30,594 nucleotides of DNA. It comes from Micromonosporaceae bacterium (lineage in GTDB: Bacteria; Actinomycetota; Actinomycetes; Mycobacteriales; Micromonosporaceae). Made by a program: the position numbers and the translations under genes. This document shows, in pieces, positions 1 to 6,291 of the stretch (the stretch's first letter is position 1; every line of letters begins with the position of its first letter). Under the pieces are notes generated by a model. That model was not told where the DNA came from and made no database searches. It saw only the letters and a program-made list of their open reading frames with translations. The stretch covers positions 1 through 30,594 of the forward strand of contig JADGGF010000004.1 in the NCBI GenBank assembly GCA_019690055.1, written 5' to 3'.

Positions 1-36
1 GGCGTGGGCCGGGATCGACCGCATCCCGCCCACGCC
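1..36. terminator. Strong hairpin at the left edge
   Basis: Bases 1-9 (GGCGTGGGC) pair perfectly with 28-36 (GCCCACGCC), and 11-15 (GGGAT) pair with 23-27 (ATCCC), giving a 14-bp stem with one bulged C and a 7-nt loop. There is no U-tract, as is common for actinobacterial terminators. It lies beyond the ssb stop, so it could end a gene outside the window or serve both strands. The terminator role is inference from structure. Confidence 0.5.
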
Positions 37-81
37 GGCATGGAGCGGCAGCCGATCCACCCATCGACTGCCCTCCATGAG

Positions 82-100
82 GGCGGCCCCAACGGCCGCC
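82..100 (-). terminator. ssb terminator hairpin
   Basis: GGCGGCC (82-88) and GGCCGCC (94-100) form a perfect 7-bp stem with a 5-nt loop, about 15 bp downstream of the ssb stop codon on the minus strand. There is no poly-U tract. The position makes it the likely end of the ssb transcript. Confidence 0.55.
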
Positions 101-114
101 TCCGGGACGACGAC

Positions 115-804
115 CTAACGGCCGCGGCGACGGCGACCGCCCGCGCCGACGCCGATCAGCTCGTCGTCGTCCTCGCCCTGACCACCCTCACCTTGACCAC
201 CCACGTCCTGACCACCCAGGTCCTGACCACCCACCGGCTCACCGGGCGCAACCTCGGTGTCGGTCATCCCCGCCCGGCGCAGAATCTCCAGAGCGTCCTC
301 GGCGCTCTCCGCGGCGACCTCGGAGCCCTCGTACGGGTCGTCGGCGATCGGCAGGCCGTGGGCGTCGACCGGGTGCGTGACCTCGCCCGCGACCCGGCGG
401 TCCGACTCGGCGTCCTCGATCACCGAGTGCGGGCCCTCAGCGCGAACCTTCGTGAACTCCGTGACGCCGCGGCTCAGGTCGTGCCCCACGGTGTCCGCCT
501 CCAGCTCGTAGCTGACCCGCAGCTCACCCTCGGTGCCCTGCCAGTCGCGGGTGAAGAGCCGGCCGACCACGATCACGGGATCGCCCACCTTGAGCGACGC
601 ATGCACATGGTCAGCCAGCCGGCGCCAGCAGACCACGCGCACCCGGAACATCCCGTAATCCGTCCAGGTCTCGCTCGCCCGGTCGTAGCGGCGGTAGTTC
701 ATGACGACGCGGAACGTCGTCACCGGCGTATTGGTCTTCTCGACGACCCGTCGCTCCGGCTTGGTCAGCACCGTCCCGACGATCGAGACCCGCATGTCGA
801 ACAT
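115..804 (-). CDS. ssb: Single-stranded DNA-binding protein, stand-alone paralog
   Basis: Binds ssDNA through an OB-fold at residues ~1-110, seen in the starting beta-strand (MFDMRVSIVGTVL), the WRRLADHV region and VGDPVIVVGRL. The start at 804 is chosen because GGGGAG lies just upstream; a longer reading from 840 lacks the family pattern. The length is 229 aa. The tail (residues ~115-229) is acidic and disordered, with GGQD/GGQGE repeats, then an Asp/Glu patch, and ends in a basic RRRRGR. The DDIPF tip that recruits partner proteins in typical SSB is missing. It has no rpsF or rpsR neighbours, so it is probably the second SSB (SsbB-like in Streptomyces, tied to chromosome segregation and competence-type roles) rather than the replicative one. 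Family certain; paralog assignment is inference. Confidence 0.9.
   Translation of the reverse strand: MFDMRVSIVGTVLTKPERRVVEKTNTPVTTFRVVMNYRRYDRASETWTDYGMFRVRVVCWRRLADHVHASLKVGDPVIVVGRLFTRDWQGTEGELRVSYELEADTVGHDLSRGVTEFTKVRAEGPHSVIEDAESDRRVAGEVTHPVDAHGLPIADDPYEGSEVAAESAEDALEILRRAGMTDTEVAPGEPVGGQDLGGQDVGGQGEGGQGEDDDELIGVGAGGRRRRGR
178..237 (-). repeat. Four 15-bp repeats in the ssb tail
   Basis: Four in-frame units begin at 178, 193, 208 and 223 (plus-strand core CTGACCACCC). They encode the GGQDL/GGQDV/GGQGE/GGQGE stretch of the SSB tail. They lie inside the ssb gene and look like slippage-type expansion of a disordered linker. Confidence 0.85.
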
Positions 805-819
805 GTCATCTCCCCGTGT

Positions 820-961
820 CTGTCCACACTGGACGTTCAAGTGCTACTCGTCCGGCTCCGCCCGTTGTCGGAAGGAGCTTGGCGTCACCAGAATGTCCCG
901 AGCCCGGCCGCCGCAGGACGCCCGATCAAGATCTGTGGACAACCGGGGCCCCTGTGGACAA
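820..961. promoter_or_regulatory. Cluster of three DnaA-box-like 9-mers
   Basis: The 318-bp gap between ssb and the divergent hydrolase holds no gene. It contains two exact matches to the high-GC actinobacterial DnaA box TTGTCCACA, both read on the minus strand (TGTGGACAA at 934-942 and 953-961, 19 bp apart). A third, 8/9 match (CTGTCCACA, 820-828) lies on the plus strand just upstream of the ssb ribosome binding site. The sequence match is direct; DnaA binding and a regulatory effect on ssb are inference. The third site also overlaps a TCCACACTGGA palindrome, an alternative reading. Confidence 0.5.
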
Positions 962-1110
962 CCGCCGAATTTCCGCACCCGGCCTGACCTCGGCTGTTGG
1001 CGAAACCCGGGCCAGAATGCGCCCCCGGCCTGCATACCGGCGCCCCCGGGAATGCGGAGCACGAGAAACCGGCGCGACCGGACCTGTTCTCCGCGGGGCC
1101 GTCACGGGGG

Positions 1111-1116
1111 TACCGT
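1111..1116 (+). promoter_or_regulatory. -10 element, leaderless hydrolase promoter
   Basis: TACCGT ends 6 nt before the GTG at 1123. This is the spacing expected when transcription starts at the start codon itself. There is no Shine-Dalgarno sequence before that GTG, which fits a leaderless mRNA. No convincing -35 element is seen. Confidence 0.5.
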
Positions 1117-1122
1117 GCCAGC

Positions 1123-2112
1123 GTGGAGACACAGACGGACGTCCTGGGTGCCCCCTACGAGCGGCGGCGCATCCCACTCCCCCCGGACAACGAGGGCGAG
1201 GTCGAGGCAACGCTTGTCTCGCTCCGGGCGGCCGCCCCCACCCGCCGGGCCGTGCTGTACCTGCATGGCTACGTCGACTACTTCTTCCAGACCCACCTGG
1301 CGGAGTTCTTCACCTCGCTGGGGTACGACTTCTACGCCCTGGATCTGCGCAAGTACGGCCGAAGCCTGCTGCCGCACCAGACGCCGAACTTCTGCACTGA
1401 CCTCGCGGAGTACTACCCGGAGATCGACGAGGCCATCAGGATCATCCGGGAGGAGGCGGGCCACGACACGGTCCTGCTCAACGGGCACTCGACCGGCGGC
1501 CTCATCGCGGCGCTCTACGCCCACCGCGTGCGCGGTCGGAACCTGGTGCAGGGCCTGTTCCTCAACAGCCCGTTCTTCGACTTCTACGCACCGTGGATCA
1601 AGCGCCGCGGGTTCGCCCCGGTGGTGCGGCTGCTCGGTCGGTTAGCGCCGAAGTCGGGGATCGGGGAGGAGCTCGGCACGCTCTACGGCCGGACCATCCA
1701 TGCCGACTACGAGGGCGAGTGGACGTACGACCTGCGCTGGAAACCGCTCAACGGCTTCAAGATCCAAGCTGGCTGGGTCCGGGCCATCAGCCTGGCTCAG
1801 CGCCGGGTCCGGCGGGGGCTGGCGATCGACGTACCGGTGCTGCTCGCCTGCTCGACCCGCAGCTACCAGGGCAAGCTCAGCGAGGCGGCGTTCCACGCCG
1901 ACACCGTGCTCAACGTCGCCGACATGGTCCGGTACGGGCCCCGGCTCGGCCCGCGCGTGACGCTGCTGCAGATCGAGGGCGGACTGCACGACCTCACCCT
2001 GTCGGCGCCGGCCGTCCGACAGACGCTGTTTGATGAGGTGCGTCGCTGGTTGATCGCGCAGCCGGGCCTGGGCGTCGACGACGCCCCTGAGGCCGCCCAA
2101 GTGCAGCGGTGA
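1123..2112 (+). CDS. Alpha/beta hydrolase, S33/lysophospholipase-like
   Basis: A 329-aa serine hydrolase of the alpha/beta fold, in the monoacylglycerol lipase/serine aminopeptidase S33 group. The nucleophile elbow is NGHSTGG with Ser123. An oxyanion-side YLHGYVDYF follows strand 3, and GGLHDL near residue 289 supplies the likely catalytic His. Residues ~85-170 look like a lid or cap after DFYALDLRKYGRS. The start GTG at 1123 is preferred because a -10 hexamer sits 6 nt upstream and the homologous region begins at about residue 5; in-frame codons continue up to 997 but encode low-quality sequence. No signal peptide or membrane segment is seen, so the protein is probably cytoplasmic. The substrate is unknown. 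It is divergent from ssb and convergent with the next gene across a hairpin array. Confidence 0.85.
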   Translation: METQTDVLGAPYERRRIPLPPDNEGEVEATLVSLRAAAPTRRAVLYLHGYVDYFFQTHLAEFFTSLGYDFYALDLRKYGRSLLPHQTPNFCTDLAEYYPEIDEAIRIIREEAGHDTVLLNGHSTGGLIAALYAHRVRGRNLVQGLFLNSPFFDFYAPWIKRRGFAPVVRLLGRLAPKSGIGEELGTLYGRTIHADYEGEWTYDLRWKPLNGFKIQAGWVRAISLAQRRVRRGLAIDVPVLLACSTRSYQGKLSEAAFHADTVLNVADMVRYGPRLGPRVTLLQIEGGLHDLTLSAPAVRQTLFDEVRRWLIAQPGLGVDDAPEAAQVQR

Positions 2113-2154
2113 TCTCGGACCGCCCGGGTGCGGCCACGGTCCCAGGGCCGCCGA

Positions 2155-2250
2155 CGGGGCGGCGGTGATTCGGGGCCGCCCAACGGCGGCGGTGATTCGG
2201 GGCCGCCCAACGGCGGCGGTGATTCGGGGCCGCCCAACGGCGGCGGTGCT
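2155..2250. repeat. Tandem 27-bp hairpin array between convergent genes
   Basis: Units start with GGTGATTCGG at 2164, 2191 and 2218, and a fourth partial unit starts at 2245, with an exact 27-bp period. Each unit contains GGCGGC and GCCGCC arms around GGTGATTCGGG, so every copy can fold on either strand. The array fills the gap between the hydrolase stop (2112) and the end of the DUF1444 gene (2257). This suggests a bidirectional terminator. The 27-bp period also gives an open reading frame (GGDSGPPNG), but no start or ribosome site supports a gene. Confidence 0.75.
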
Positions 2251-2256
2251 CCGACG

Positions 2257-3510
2257 TCAGGAGAAGCGAGCGCGCGGCCCGGTGCGGAACTCCGGGCGGA
2301 CCGAGGTCTTCTCGGGCGCCGATCCCCAGGAGGCCGGGTAGCTCACGGAGGGGGTCCGGTCCTCCACGCGAGGAATCGAGCCGGTGGTGTACGTCTCCGT
2401 GACGTAGCTGTCGGGCGCCCCGTAGCCGTACCCGGCGTGTCCGAGCATGCCCGCCATGGCGTTGGGCGCGACGCTGCGGGGAGCGATGGCATAGGCGGAG
2501 GCGTCGTACGGTGCCGCCGAGTAGGGCACCGCCGAGGCGGGCACAGCCGAGTAGGGCACCGCGGAGTACGGAACGGCCGAGTAGGGCACGGCTGAGTACT
2601 GGGCGGCAGCGGCGACGTCGGCCGGGAAGCCGCCAACCGGCTGCGGCGTGTGCGACACCGGCACGACGGGACCGGGCATCCGCACCGGCGCCGGCCCGGG
2701 CGGAACCGCGGGGACGGGCGGCTGCGAACCGGTCTGGTCCAACCCCAGCCGGTGGGAGCCGGTGTGTTCGACACCGAGCCGGTGCGAGCCGGTCTGGTCG
2801 AGAGCCGCCGGGGGCATGCCGGGCATGGGCCGCCGACGCACCGAGGCAGGTTGCCCGGGACCGGGCCGGTGGCTGGCCGGTTGCGCCGGGATCCGCTCAC
2901 CCGGCCAGGACGGGTGCTCCTGGTACTGGCGCGGGGGCTGACCGACGCCGTGCGTGTGGGCGGGGCCGAAGACGGGACGGCCGCTGGGGCGGGCGTTGCG
3001 GTCGAACGGCTCCCACGCGCCATTCCGGCGAACCAGCAGGCCACGGGTGATCAGGTTGTCGCCGCCCGCGAAGAAGACCCGCTCGACGCAGCGCTTGGCC
3101 TTCTCCAGGCCGGGGGCGGACTTCGATCCGGTCACGACCACCACGTCACGCGCCGGGACACCGACGACCAGCTCGCCCGGCACGGCCCCCTCCAGCCGCG
3201 CCCAGAAATCGTTGGCGAGCAGCAGGCTCGACTCGAGACCCTCGAACGACAGCATCAACGCCGGAGGCTGACCGTGGAACTCCGCCCGCGAGGAGAGCAC
3301 CTCGAGGTGCTGGAGCGCGGCCTGCCGCAGCGCGTGCGGGTGGAGCTGAAGGTGAGGGAGGTCGGCGTGGGTGACGATGCGGCGCCCGTAGTCAGGACCA
3401 AACGTGTACACGACGGACAGACCCGCGAAACCTTCGTCTCGTACTGCCGCCGGATCCACTCGATCGGAATGAGCCGATACCAGGAGGGGGAGAAAAGTGG
3501 TCCGAGTCAC
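2257..3510 (-). CDS. DUF1444 (YtpQ-like) protein with repeat-rich tail
   Basis: A 417-aa protein. Residues ~1-175 match the pattern of the DUF1444/YtpQ family, including GLSVVYTFGPDYGRR, an ALQHLEVL helix, SSLLLANDFWARL and VVGVPARDVVVVTGS; the family has no established function. The remaining ~240 residues are Pro/Gln/Ala/Tyr-rich and predicted disordered. They contain 10-aa repeats around QTGSHRLG, pentapeptide YSAVP repeats and several Tyr-Gly segments. The GTG at 3510 is chosen because the conserved domain (VTRTTFLPLLV) begins there; in-frame codons reach 3585 but read as non-homologous sequence. There is no membrane segment. It is convergent with the hydrolase. The tail may be a scaffold or interaction region; that is speculation. 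Confidence 0.75.
   Translation of the reverse strand: MTRTTFLPLLVSAHSDRVDPAAVRDEGFAGLSVVYTFGPDYGRRIVTHADLPHLQLHPHALRQAALQHLEVLSSRAEFHGQPPALMLSFEGLESSLLLANDFWARLEGAVPGELVVGVPARDVVVVTGSKSAPGLEKAKRCVERVFFAGGDNLITRGLLVRRNGAWEPFDRNARPSGRPVFGPAHTHGVGQPPRQYQEHPSWPGERIPAQPASHRPGPGQPASVRRRPMPGMPPAALDQTGSHRLGVEHTGSHRLGLDQTGSQPPVPAVPPGPAPVRMPGPVVPVSHTPQPVGGFPADVAAAAQYSAVPYSAVPYSAVPYSAVPASAVPYSAAPYDASAYAIAPRSVAPNAMAGMLGHAGYGYGAPDSYVTETYTTGSIPRVEDRTPSVSYPASWGSAPEKTSVRPEFRTGPRARFS
2516..2605 (-). repeat. Six 15-bp repeats encoding YSAVP
   Basis: Six consecutive 15-bp units (plus-strand consensus GCCGAGTAGGGCACC) start at 2516, 2531, 2546, 2561, 2576 and 2591. They encode tandem YSAVP-type pentapeptides in the DUF1444-protein tail. 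Copies differ at scattered positions, so the array is not brand new. Confidence 0.85.
2729..2810 (-). repeat. 30-bp repeats encoding QTGSHRLG units
   Basis: A 30-bp period beginning at 2729, 2759 and 2789 (core CCGGTSTGKTC on the plus strand) encodes two full decapeptides of the type (D/E)(Q/H)TGSHRLG(V/L) and a truncated third. They lie in the disordered tail of the DUF1444-type protein. Confidence 0.8.
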
Positions 3511-3852
3511 CTGCACACGGAGAAGGTAGCGGCTGCACGTGCACGGGGAAAGCCCTGGGCGTGCTATGTCCGATTTGCGAAGCAACCAATTTTCGCCGTC
3601 GTAACCTCCAGGGGGCGACGGCCCGGTCCGGCGATCGCGCCGCCATCGCCCGCCGTCGCGTACGCCGAGCTCATCCGCCGGGCGTCATGGCTCCCGGTGT
3701 CGTCTTCCGCCCCGGCGCACCTCCCCGTGCCCCCGAGGGCCGGGCGAGGGCCCGACGCACCGGGCTACGGCGTCGCGAGCCAGGGCCGGGATGGGACTAC
3801 CCTCGGTAGAGGGACTGACCACAGGACCAACCCAGCAACGGAGCCCACCCAG
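3511..3852. other. Intergenic region upstream of DUF1444 gene and tRNA-Arg
   Basis: This 342-bp stretch holds no gene I can support. On the minus strand, TACCTT at about 3522-3527 could be a -10 element for the DUF1444 gene. A perfect 10-bp palindrome TGCACGTGCA (3534-3543) lies just upstream of it and could be an operator. Bases 3584-3598 are an AT-richer patch. Before the tRNA, TACCCT (3798-3803) sits inside a small CTACC/GGTAG hairpin and is a weak promoter candidate. All roles here are inference. Confidence 0.35.
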
Positions 3853-3924
3853 CGCCCGTAGCTCAGCGGATAGAGCATCTGCCTTCTAAGCAGCTGGCCG
3901 CAGGTTCGAATCCTGCCGGGCGCG
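3853..3924 (+). tRNA. tRNA-Arg (anticodon TCT)
   Basis: A full cloverleaf can be drawn. The acceptor GCGCCCG (3853-3859) pairs with CGGGCGC (3917-3923), with discriminator G. The D stem GCTC/GAGC is at 3861-3864 and 3873-3876. The anticodon stem is 3878-3882 with 3890-3894 around loop CTTCTAA (3883-3889; anticodon TCT at 3885-3887, reading AGA). The variable loop is TGGCC, and the T arm is GCAGG-TTCGAAT-CCTGC. The 27:43 pair at the top of the anticodon stem is a T-C mismatch. CCA is not encoded. Arg AGA is a rare codon in such GC-rich genomes. Confidence 0.96.
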
Positions 3925-4095
3925 CCGATCCTGACGGCGCCACGTGTGACCCGTCGGCCGCTGCTGTCGCCAGCTTGCCCGTCCTGGATCCCGCGCTGAG
4001 AGGCGCGGTCGAGTCTTCCCCCGTCATCGATGACGTGCCGGCAAGCCTGCCATGCGGGCGTCGACCCCGAGCCGGTTGGGCCCGTCAGCAGGACG

Positions 4096-4692
4096 TCACG
4101 CGTCGCGGACGATGGTGGCGAGCCAGGCGTGCGCGGGCTCGGGCCAGTATTCCGGGCGGACCTCGATGCGAGTCGCCTCGATATCCAGCACCCGCCAGCC
4201 GTCGGCGAAGGCGGCACGCAGCTCGGCCTGGCTGATCCGCCGGGGCCCGTCGGTACCGGGCATCTGGTCCGAGAAGCACTGCAGATACAGCATCCCGCCG
4301 GGCAGCGTGGCCGCGGCGAGGCTCGCGACGTAGCGCGCTCGGTCGGCGTCGTCGAAGACGTGAAACACGCCGTTGTCGAGGACCGTCGCGAACCCGTGCC
4401 GGTCCAGCGCGAGCACGTCGGCGACCTCGAAGGTGACCGACAGGCCGCGCCGGGCCGCCTTGGCCCGGGCCGCCTCGATGGCCGGCGCCGCGATGTCGAC
4501 CCCGGTCACCTCGAAGCCGCGCTCGGCGAAGAGCAGCGCGTGCTCGCCGGTGCCGCAGCCGCTGTCGAGCACGGGGGAGCGCACCTGCCCGCTGTCCGCG
4601 ATGCGGACAAAGACGGGCTGTGGCCGTCCGATGTCCCACGGCGGGCTGCCACCGAGATAACTCTGGTCCCAGGGACTCGGCCCGTGCACCAC
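4096..4692 (-). CDS. Class I SAM-dependent methyltransferase
   Basis: A 198-aa Rossmann-fold methyltransferase. Motif I is VLDSGCGTGEH (residues ~41-51), followed by the acidic end of strand 2 (VTGVDIAAPAIEAAR, Asp66), a motif II-like VADVLAL and FATVLDNGVFHVF at strand 4. The N-terminal WDQSYLGGSPPWDIGRPQP resembles thiopurine- and tellurite-resistance-type methyltransferases. The length is typical for a single-domain enzyme with no added binding domain. The start is the first of two adjacent GTG codons, 6 nt downstream of a TAGACT hexamer, which fits a leaderless mRNA. The methyl acceptor cannot be told from sequence. It stands alone, facing away from the LCP gene. Confidence 0.85.
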   Translation of the reverse strand: MVHGPSPWDQSYLGGSPPWDIGRPQPVFVRIADSGQVRSPVLDSGCGTGEHALLFAERGFEVTGVDIAAPAIEAARAKAARRGLSVTFEVADVLALDRHGFATVLDNGVFHVFDDADRARYVASLAAATLPGGMLYLQCFSDQMPGTDGPRRISQAELRAAFADGWRVLDIEATRIEVRPEYWPEPAHAWLATIVRDA

Positions 4693-4698
4693 GCCGGC

Positions 4699-4704
4699 AG
4701 TCTA
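4699..4704 (-). promoter_or_regulatory. -10 element, leaderless methyltransferase promoter
   Basis: TAGACT (minus strand) lies exactly 6 nt upstream of the GTG start of the methyltransferase, with no Shine-Dalgarno sequence between. Its first three bases are also the stop codon of the upstream YCII-like remnant. A clear -35 is not seen. Confidence 0.5.
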
Positions 4705-4803
4705 TCCGTCAGCGCCAGCCGAGCGCGTGCGCCGAAGCGCGACGGACACGGTGAGCACCGGGCCCTCGTCGGTGGCCCGCATGCTGAGCATGTACTTCGC
4801 CAT
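4702..4803 (-). pseudogene. Truncated YCII-domain-like remnant (33 aa)
   Basis: A 33-codon frame starts MAKYMLSMRATDEG, which matches the usual N-terminus of YCII/DGPF-domain proteins of actinobacteria (MxKYMLxMRxTDE). After about 14 residues the similarity ends (VLTVSVALRRTRS...) and a stop follows. A good ribosome site (AAGGAG, 8 nt spacing) precedes the ATG at 4803, so the 5' end of a real gene seems preserved while the remaining ~80-100 codons of the family are gone. It could still make a short peptide. It is too short for most gene finders. Identification is by motif memory, so moderate confidence. Confidence 0.5.
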
Positions 4804-4952
4804 CGTCGGCACTCCTTGCGTCTGGTGGGTCGCCTCCGACCCTCTCACCCCAAGGTCGAACGGCCCGAGCGTCGACCGACACGGCGGCCAAGATTTTCCG
4901 GCGCCCCGCGGGTGGAGATGTGCGGATGGCCCGGAGGTGCTAGGAACACGGG

Positions 4953-6236
4953 GTGACCGCGCACGGGGTGCCTGAGAACGGGATGAGTCACGACCGGATG
5001 AGAAAGGACGGGATGAGCCAGGGCCGGAAGAGCCACGACGGGATGAGCGGCGAGCCGACCAGCGGTGCGCCCCAGCTGACGACCGACGTCACCAGCCCGG
5101 TCGGGCGGACCGCCGGGGCGGCCCGGGTGCGGGTGATCGCCCTGATCAGCGTCGTCGCCCTGCTGGTGACCGCGGGCGTCGTCGCCGGAATTTCCTACGC
5201 CATCAACCGCCTCGACCGGGCCATCCCCCAGACCGATCTGTTCGGCTCAAGTACGCCTACGCCCGATGCGTCGGGCGATCTCTCGCCCGAACCCGGCCCG
5301 ACAACGCCGCCGCCGGGCTCGGACATCACCGGTCCGCTCAACTTCCTGCTGGCCGGGCACGACATGGTTCCGGGCAACCCGGATCGCCTCGCCCCGCACT
5401 CCGACGCGGTGATGATCCTGCACGTCGACGCCAGCCTGACCCAGGCGTACCTGACCTCCCTGCCGCGTGACCTGCTGGTCAACGTCCCGGCGAACGAGGC
5501 CTCGGGCACCGGCGCGGACTACACCAAGCTCACCCACGCCATGACGTACGGCTCGCGGGTGCCGGGCTCGTCGGAACGGGACCTGGCCCAGGGGTTCGCC
5601 CTGCTGGCCCGAACCGTGAGCGCGTACACCGGCATCGACCATTTCGACGGCGGGGCGGTCCTGAGCTTCAGCGGTCTGGCCCGGCTCGTCGACGCCCTCG
5701 GTGGCATTGACGTCTACGTGGACACGCCGGTCACGTCCAAGCACATGGGCCCGGACGGCACCAGTGCGGAGGAGCGGGGCGGCCCGTTCCAGCACTACCC
5801 GGTGGGCGTGCAGCACATGGAGGGCTGGCAGGCCCTGGACTACTGCCGGCAGCGCTACAGCCTGTCCGACGGGGCGTACGGGCGGGACCGCCACATCCGG
5901 CAGGTGGTCAAGGCGATGATCACCAAGCTGGTCAGCTTCGACCTGCTGCGGTACCCGCAGACCGCGCCGTTCGTGATCGCCGCCCTCGGCGACTCGATCA
6001 CGCTCGACCTGCGGGGTCGGCAGCTGCACGAGTACGTCTACGCGCTGCGCAACCTGCGGCCGGAGGCGATCACGCTCGTCGGCCTGCCCGGCGGCTCCGT
6101 GTTCAGCGGAGGCAGCTACCTGGGGGAGTCACTCGCCCCGATCCAGGCCGAGTACTTCGCGGCCGTCCGCAACGACACGGTCGGCGAGTTCCTCGCCCGC
6201 AACCCCGGCCTCGTCAACCGGGACGCGCCCGTCTAA
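4953..6236 (+). CDS. LCP (LytR-CpsA-Psr) family cell-wall glycopolymer ligase
   Basis: Membrane-anchored LCP protein of 427 aa. A cytoplasmic Met/Ser/Asp-rich N-terminus (~1-50) is followed by one membrane helix (VIALISVVALLVTAGVVAGISYAI, residues ~65-88), a Pro/Thr-rich linker and the extracellular LCP domain from LNFLLAGHD (~130). Family landmarks are HSDAVMILHVDA, SLPRDLLVNVP, the FxGxxxLVDALGGIDVYV core, LDYCRQRYSLSDGAYGRDRHIRQ and the C-terminal TLVGLPGG. LCP enzymes move undecaprenyl-phosphate-linked polymers onto peptidoglycan; the Arg and Asp residues that bind the pyrophosphate are present. The start is uncertain: ATG codons at 4983, 4998, 5013 (AAAGGA 4 nt upstream) and 5043 are all in frame in a GGATGAG-repeated stretch. 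Convergent with the ArsB/NhaD gene. Confidence 0.85.
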   Translation: MTAHGVPENGMSHDRMRKDGMSQGRKSHDGMSGEPTSGAPQLTTDVTSPVGRTAGAARVRVIALISVVALLVTAGVVAGISYAINRLDRAIPQTDLFGSSTPTPDASGDLSPEPGPTTPPPGSDITGPLNFLLAGHDMVPGNPDRLAPHSDAVMILHVDASLTQAYLTSLPRDLLVNVPANEASGTGADYTKLTHAMTYGSRVPGSSERDLAQGFALLARTVSAYTGIDHFDGGAVLSFSGLARLVDALGGIDVYVDTPVTSKHMGPDGTSAEERGGPFQHYPVGVQHMEGWQALDYCRQRYSLSDGAYGRDRHIRQVVKAMITKLVSFDLLRYPQTAPFVIAALGDSITLDLRGRQLHEYVYALRNLRPEAITLVGLPGGSVFSGGSYLGESLAPIQAEYFAAVRNDTVGEFLARNPGLVNRDAPV

Positions 6237-6291
6237 CGGACCTTTCCACCGACGGGCCCCGCACCGACGGCGCCCACCGAACCCGGGCCGG

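Noticed and set aside
2128..2595. Plus-strand frame with GGDSGPPNG repeats
   Set aside because: It reads the 27-bp hairpin array and then the antisense of the DUF1444 gene, with no ribosome site.
3853..4095. Integration (att) site at the tRNA-Arg 3' end
   Set aside because: No integrase and no repeated copy of the tRNA 3' end is seen in the window.
3765..4217. Minus-strand frame across the tRNA (with a GRIRTCGQLLRRQ-type stretch)
   Set aside because: This is the well-known false protein read from the antisense of a tRNA gene.
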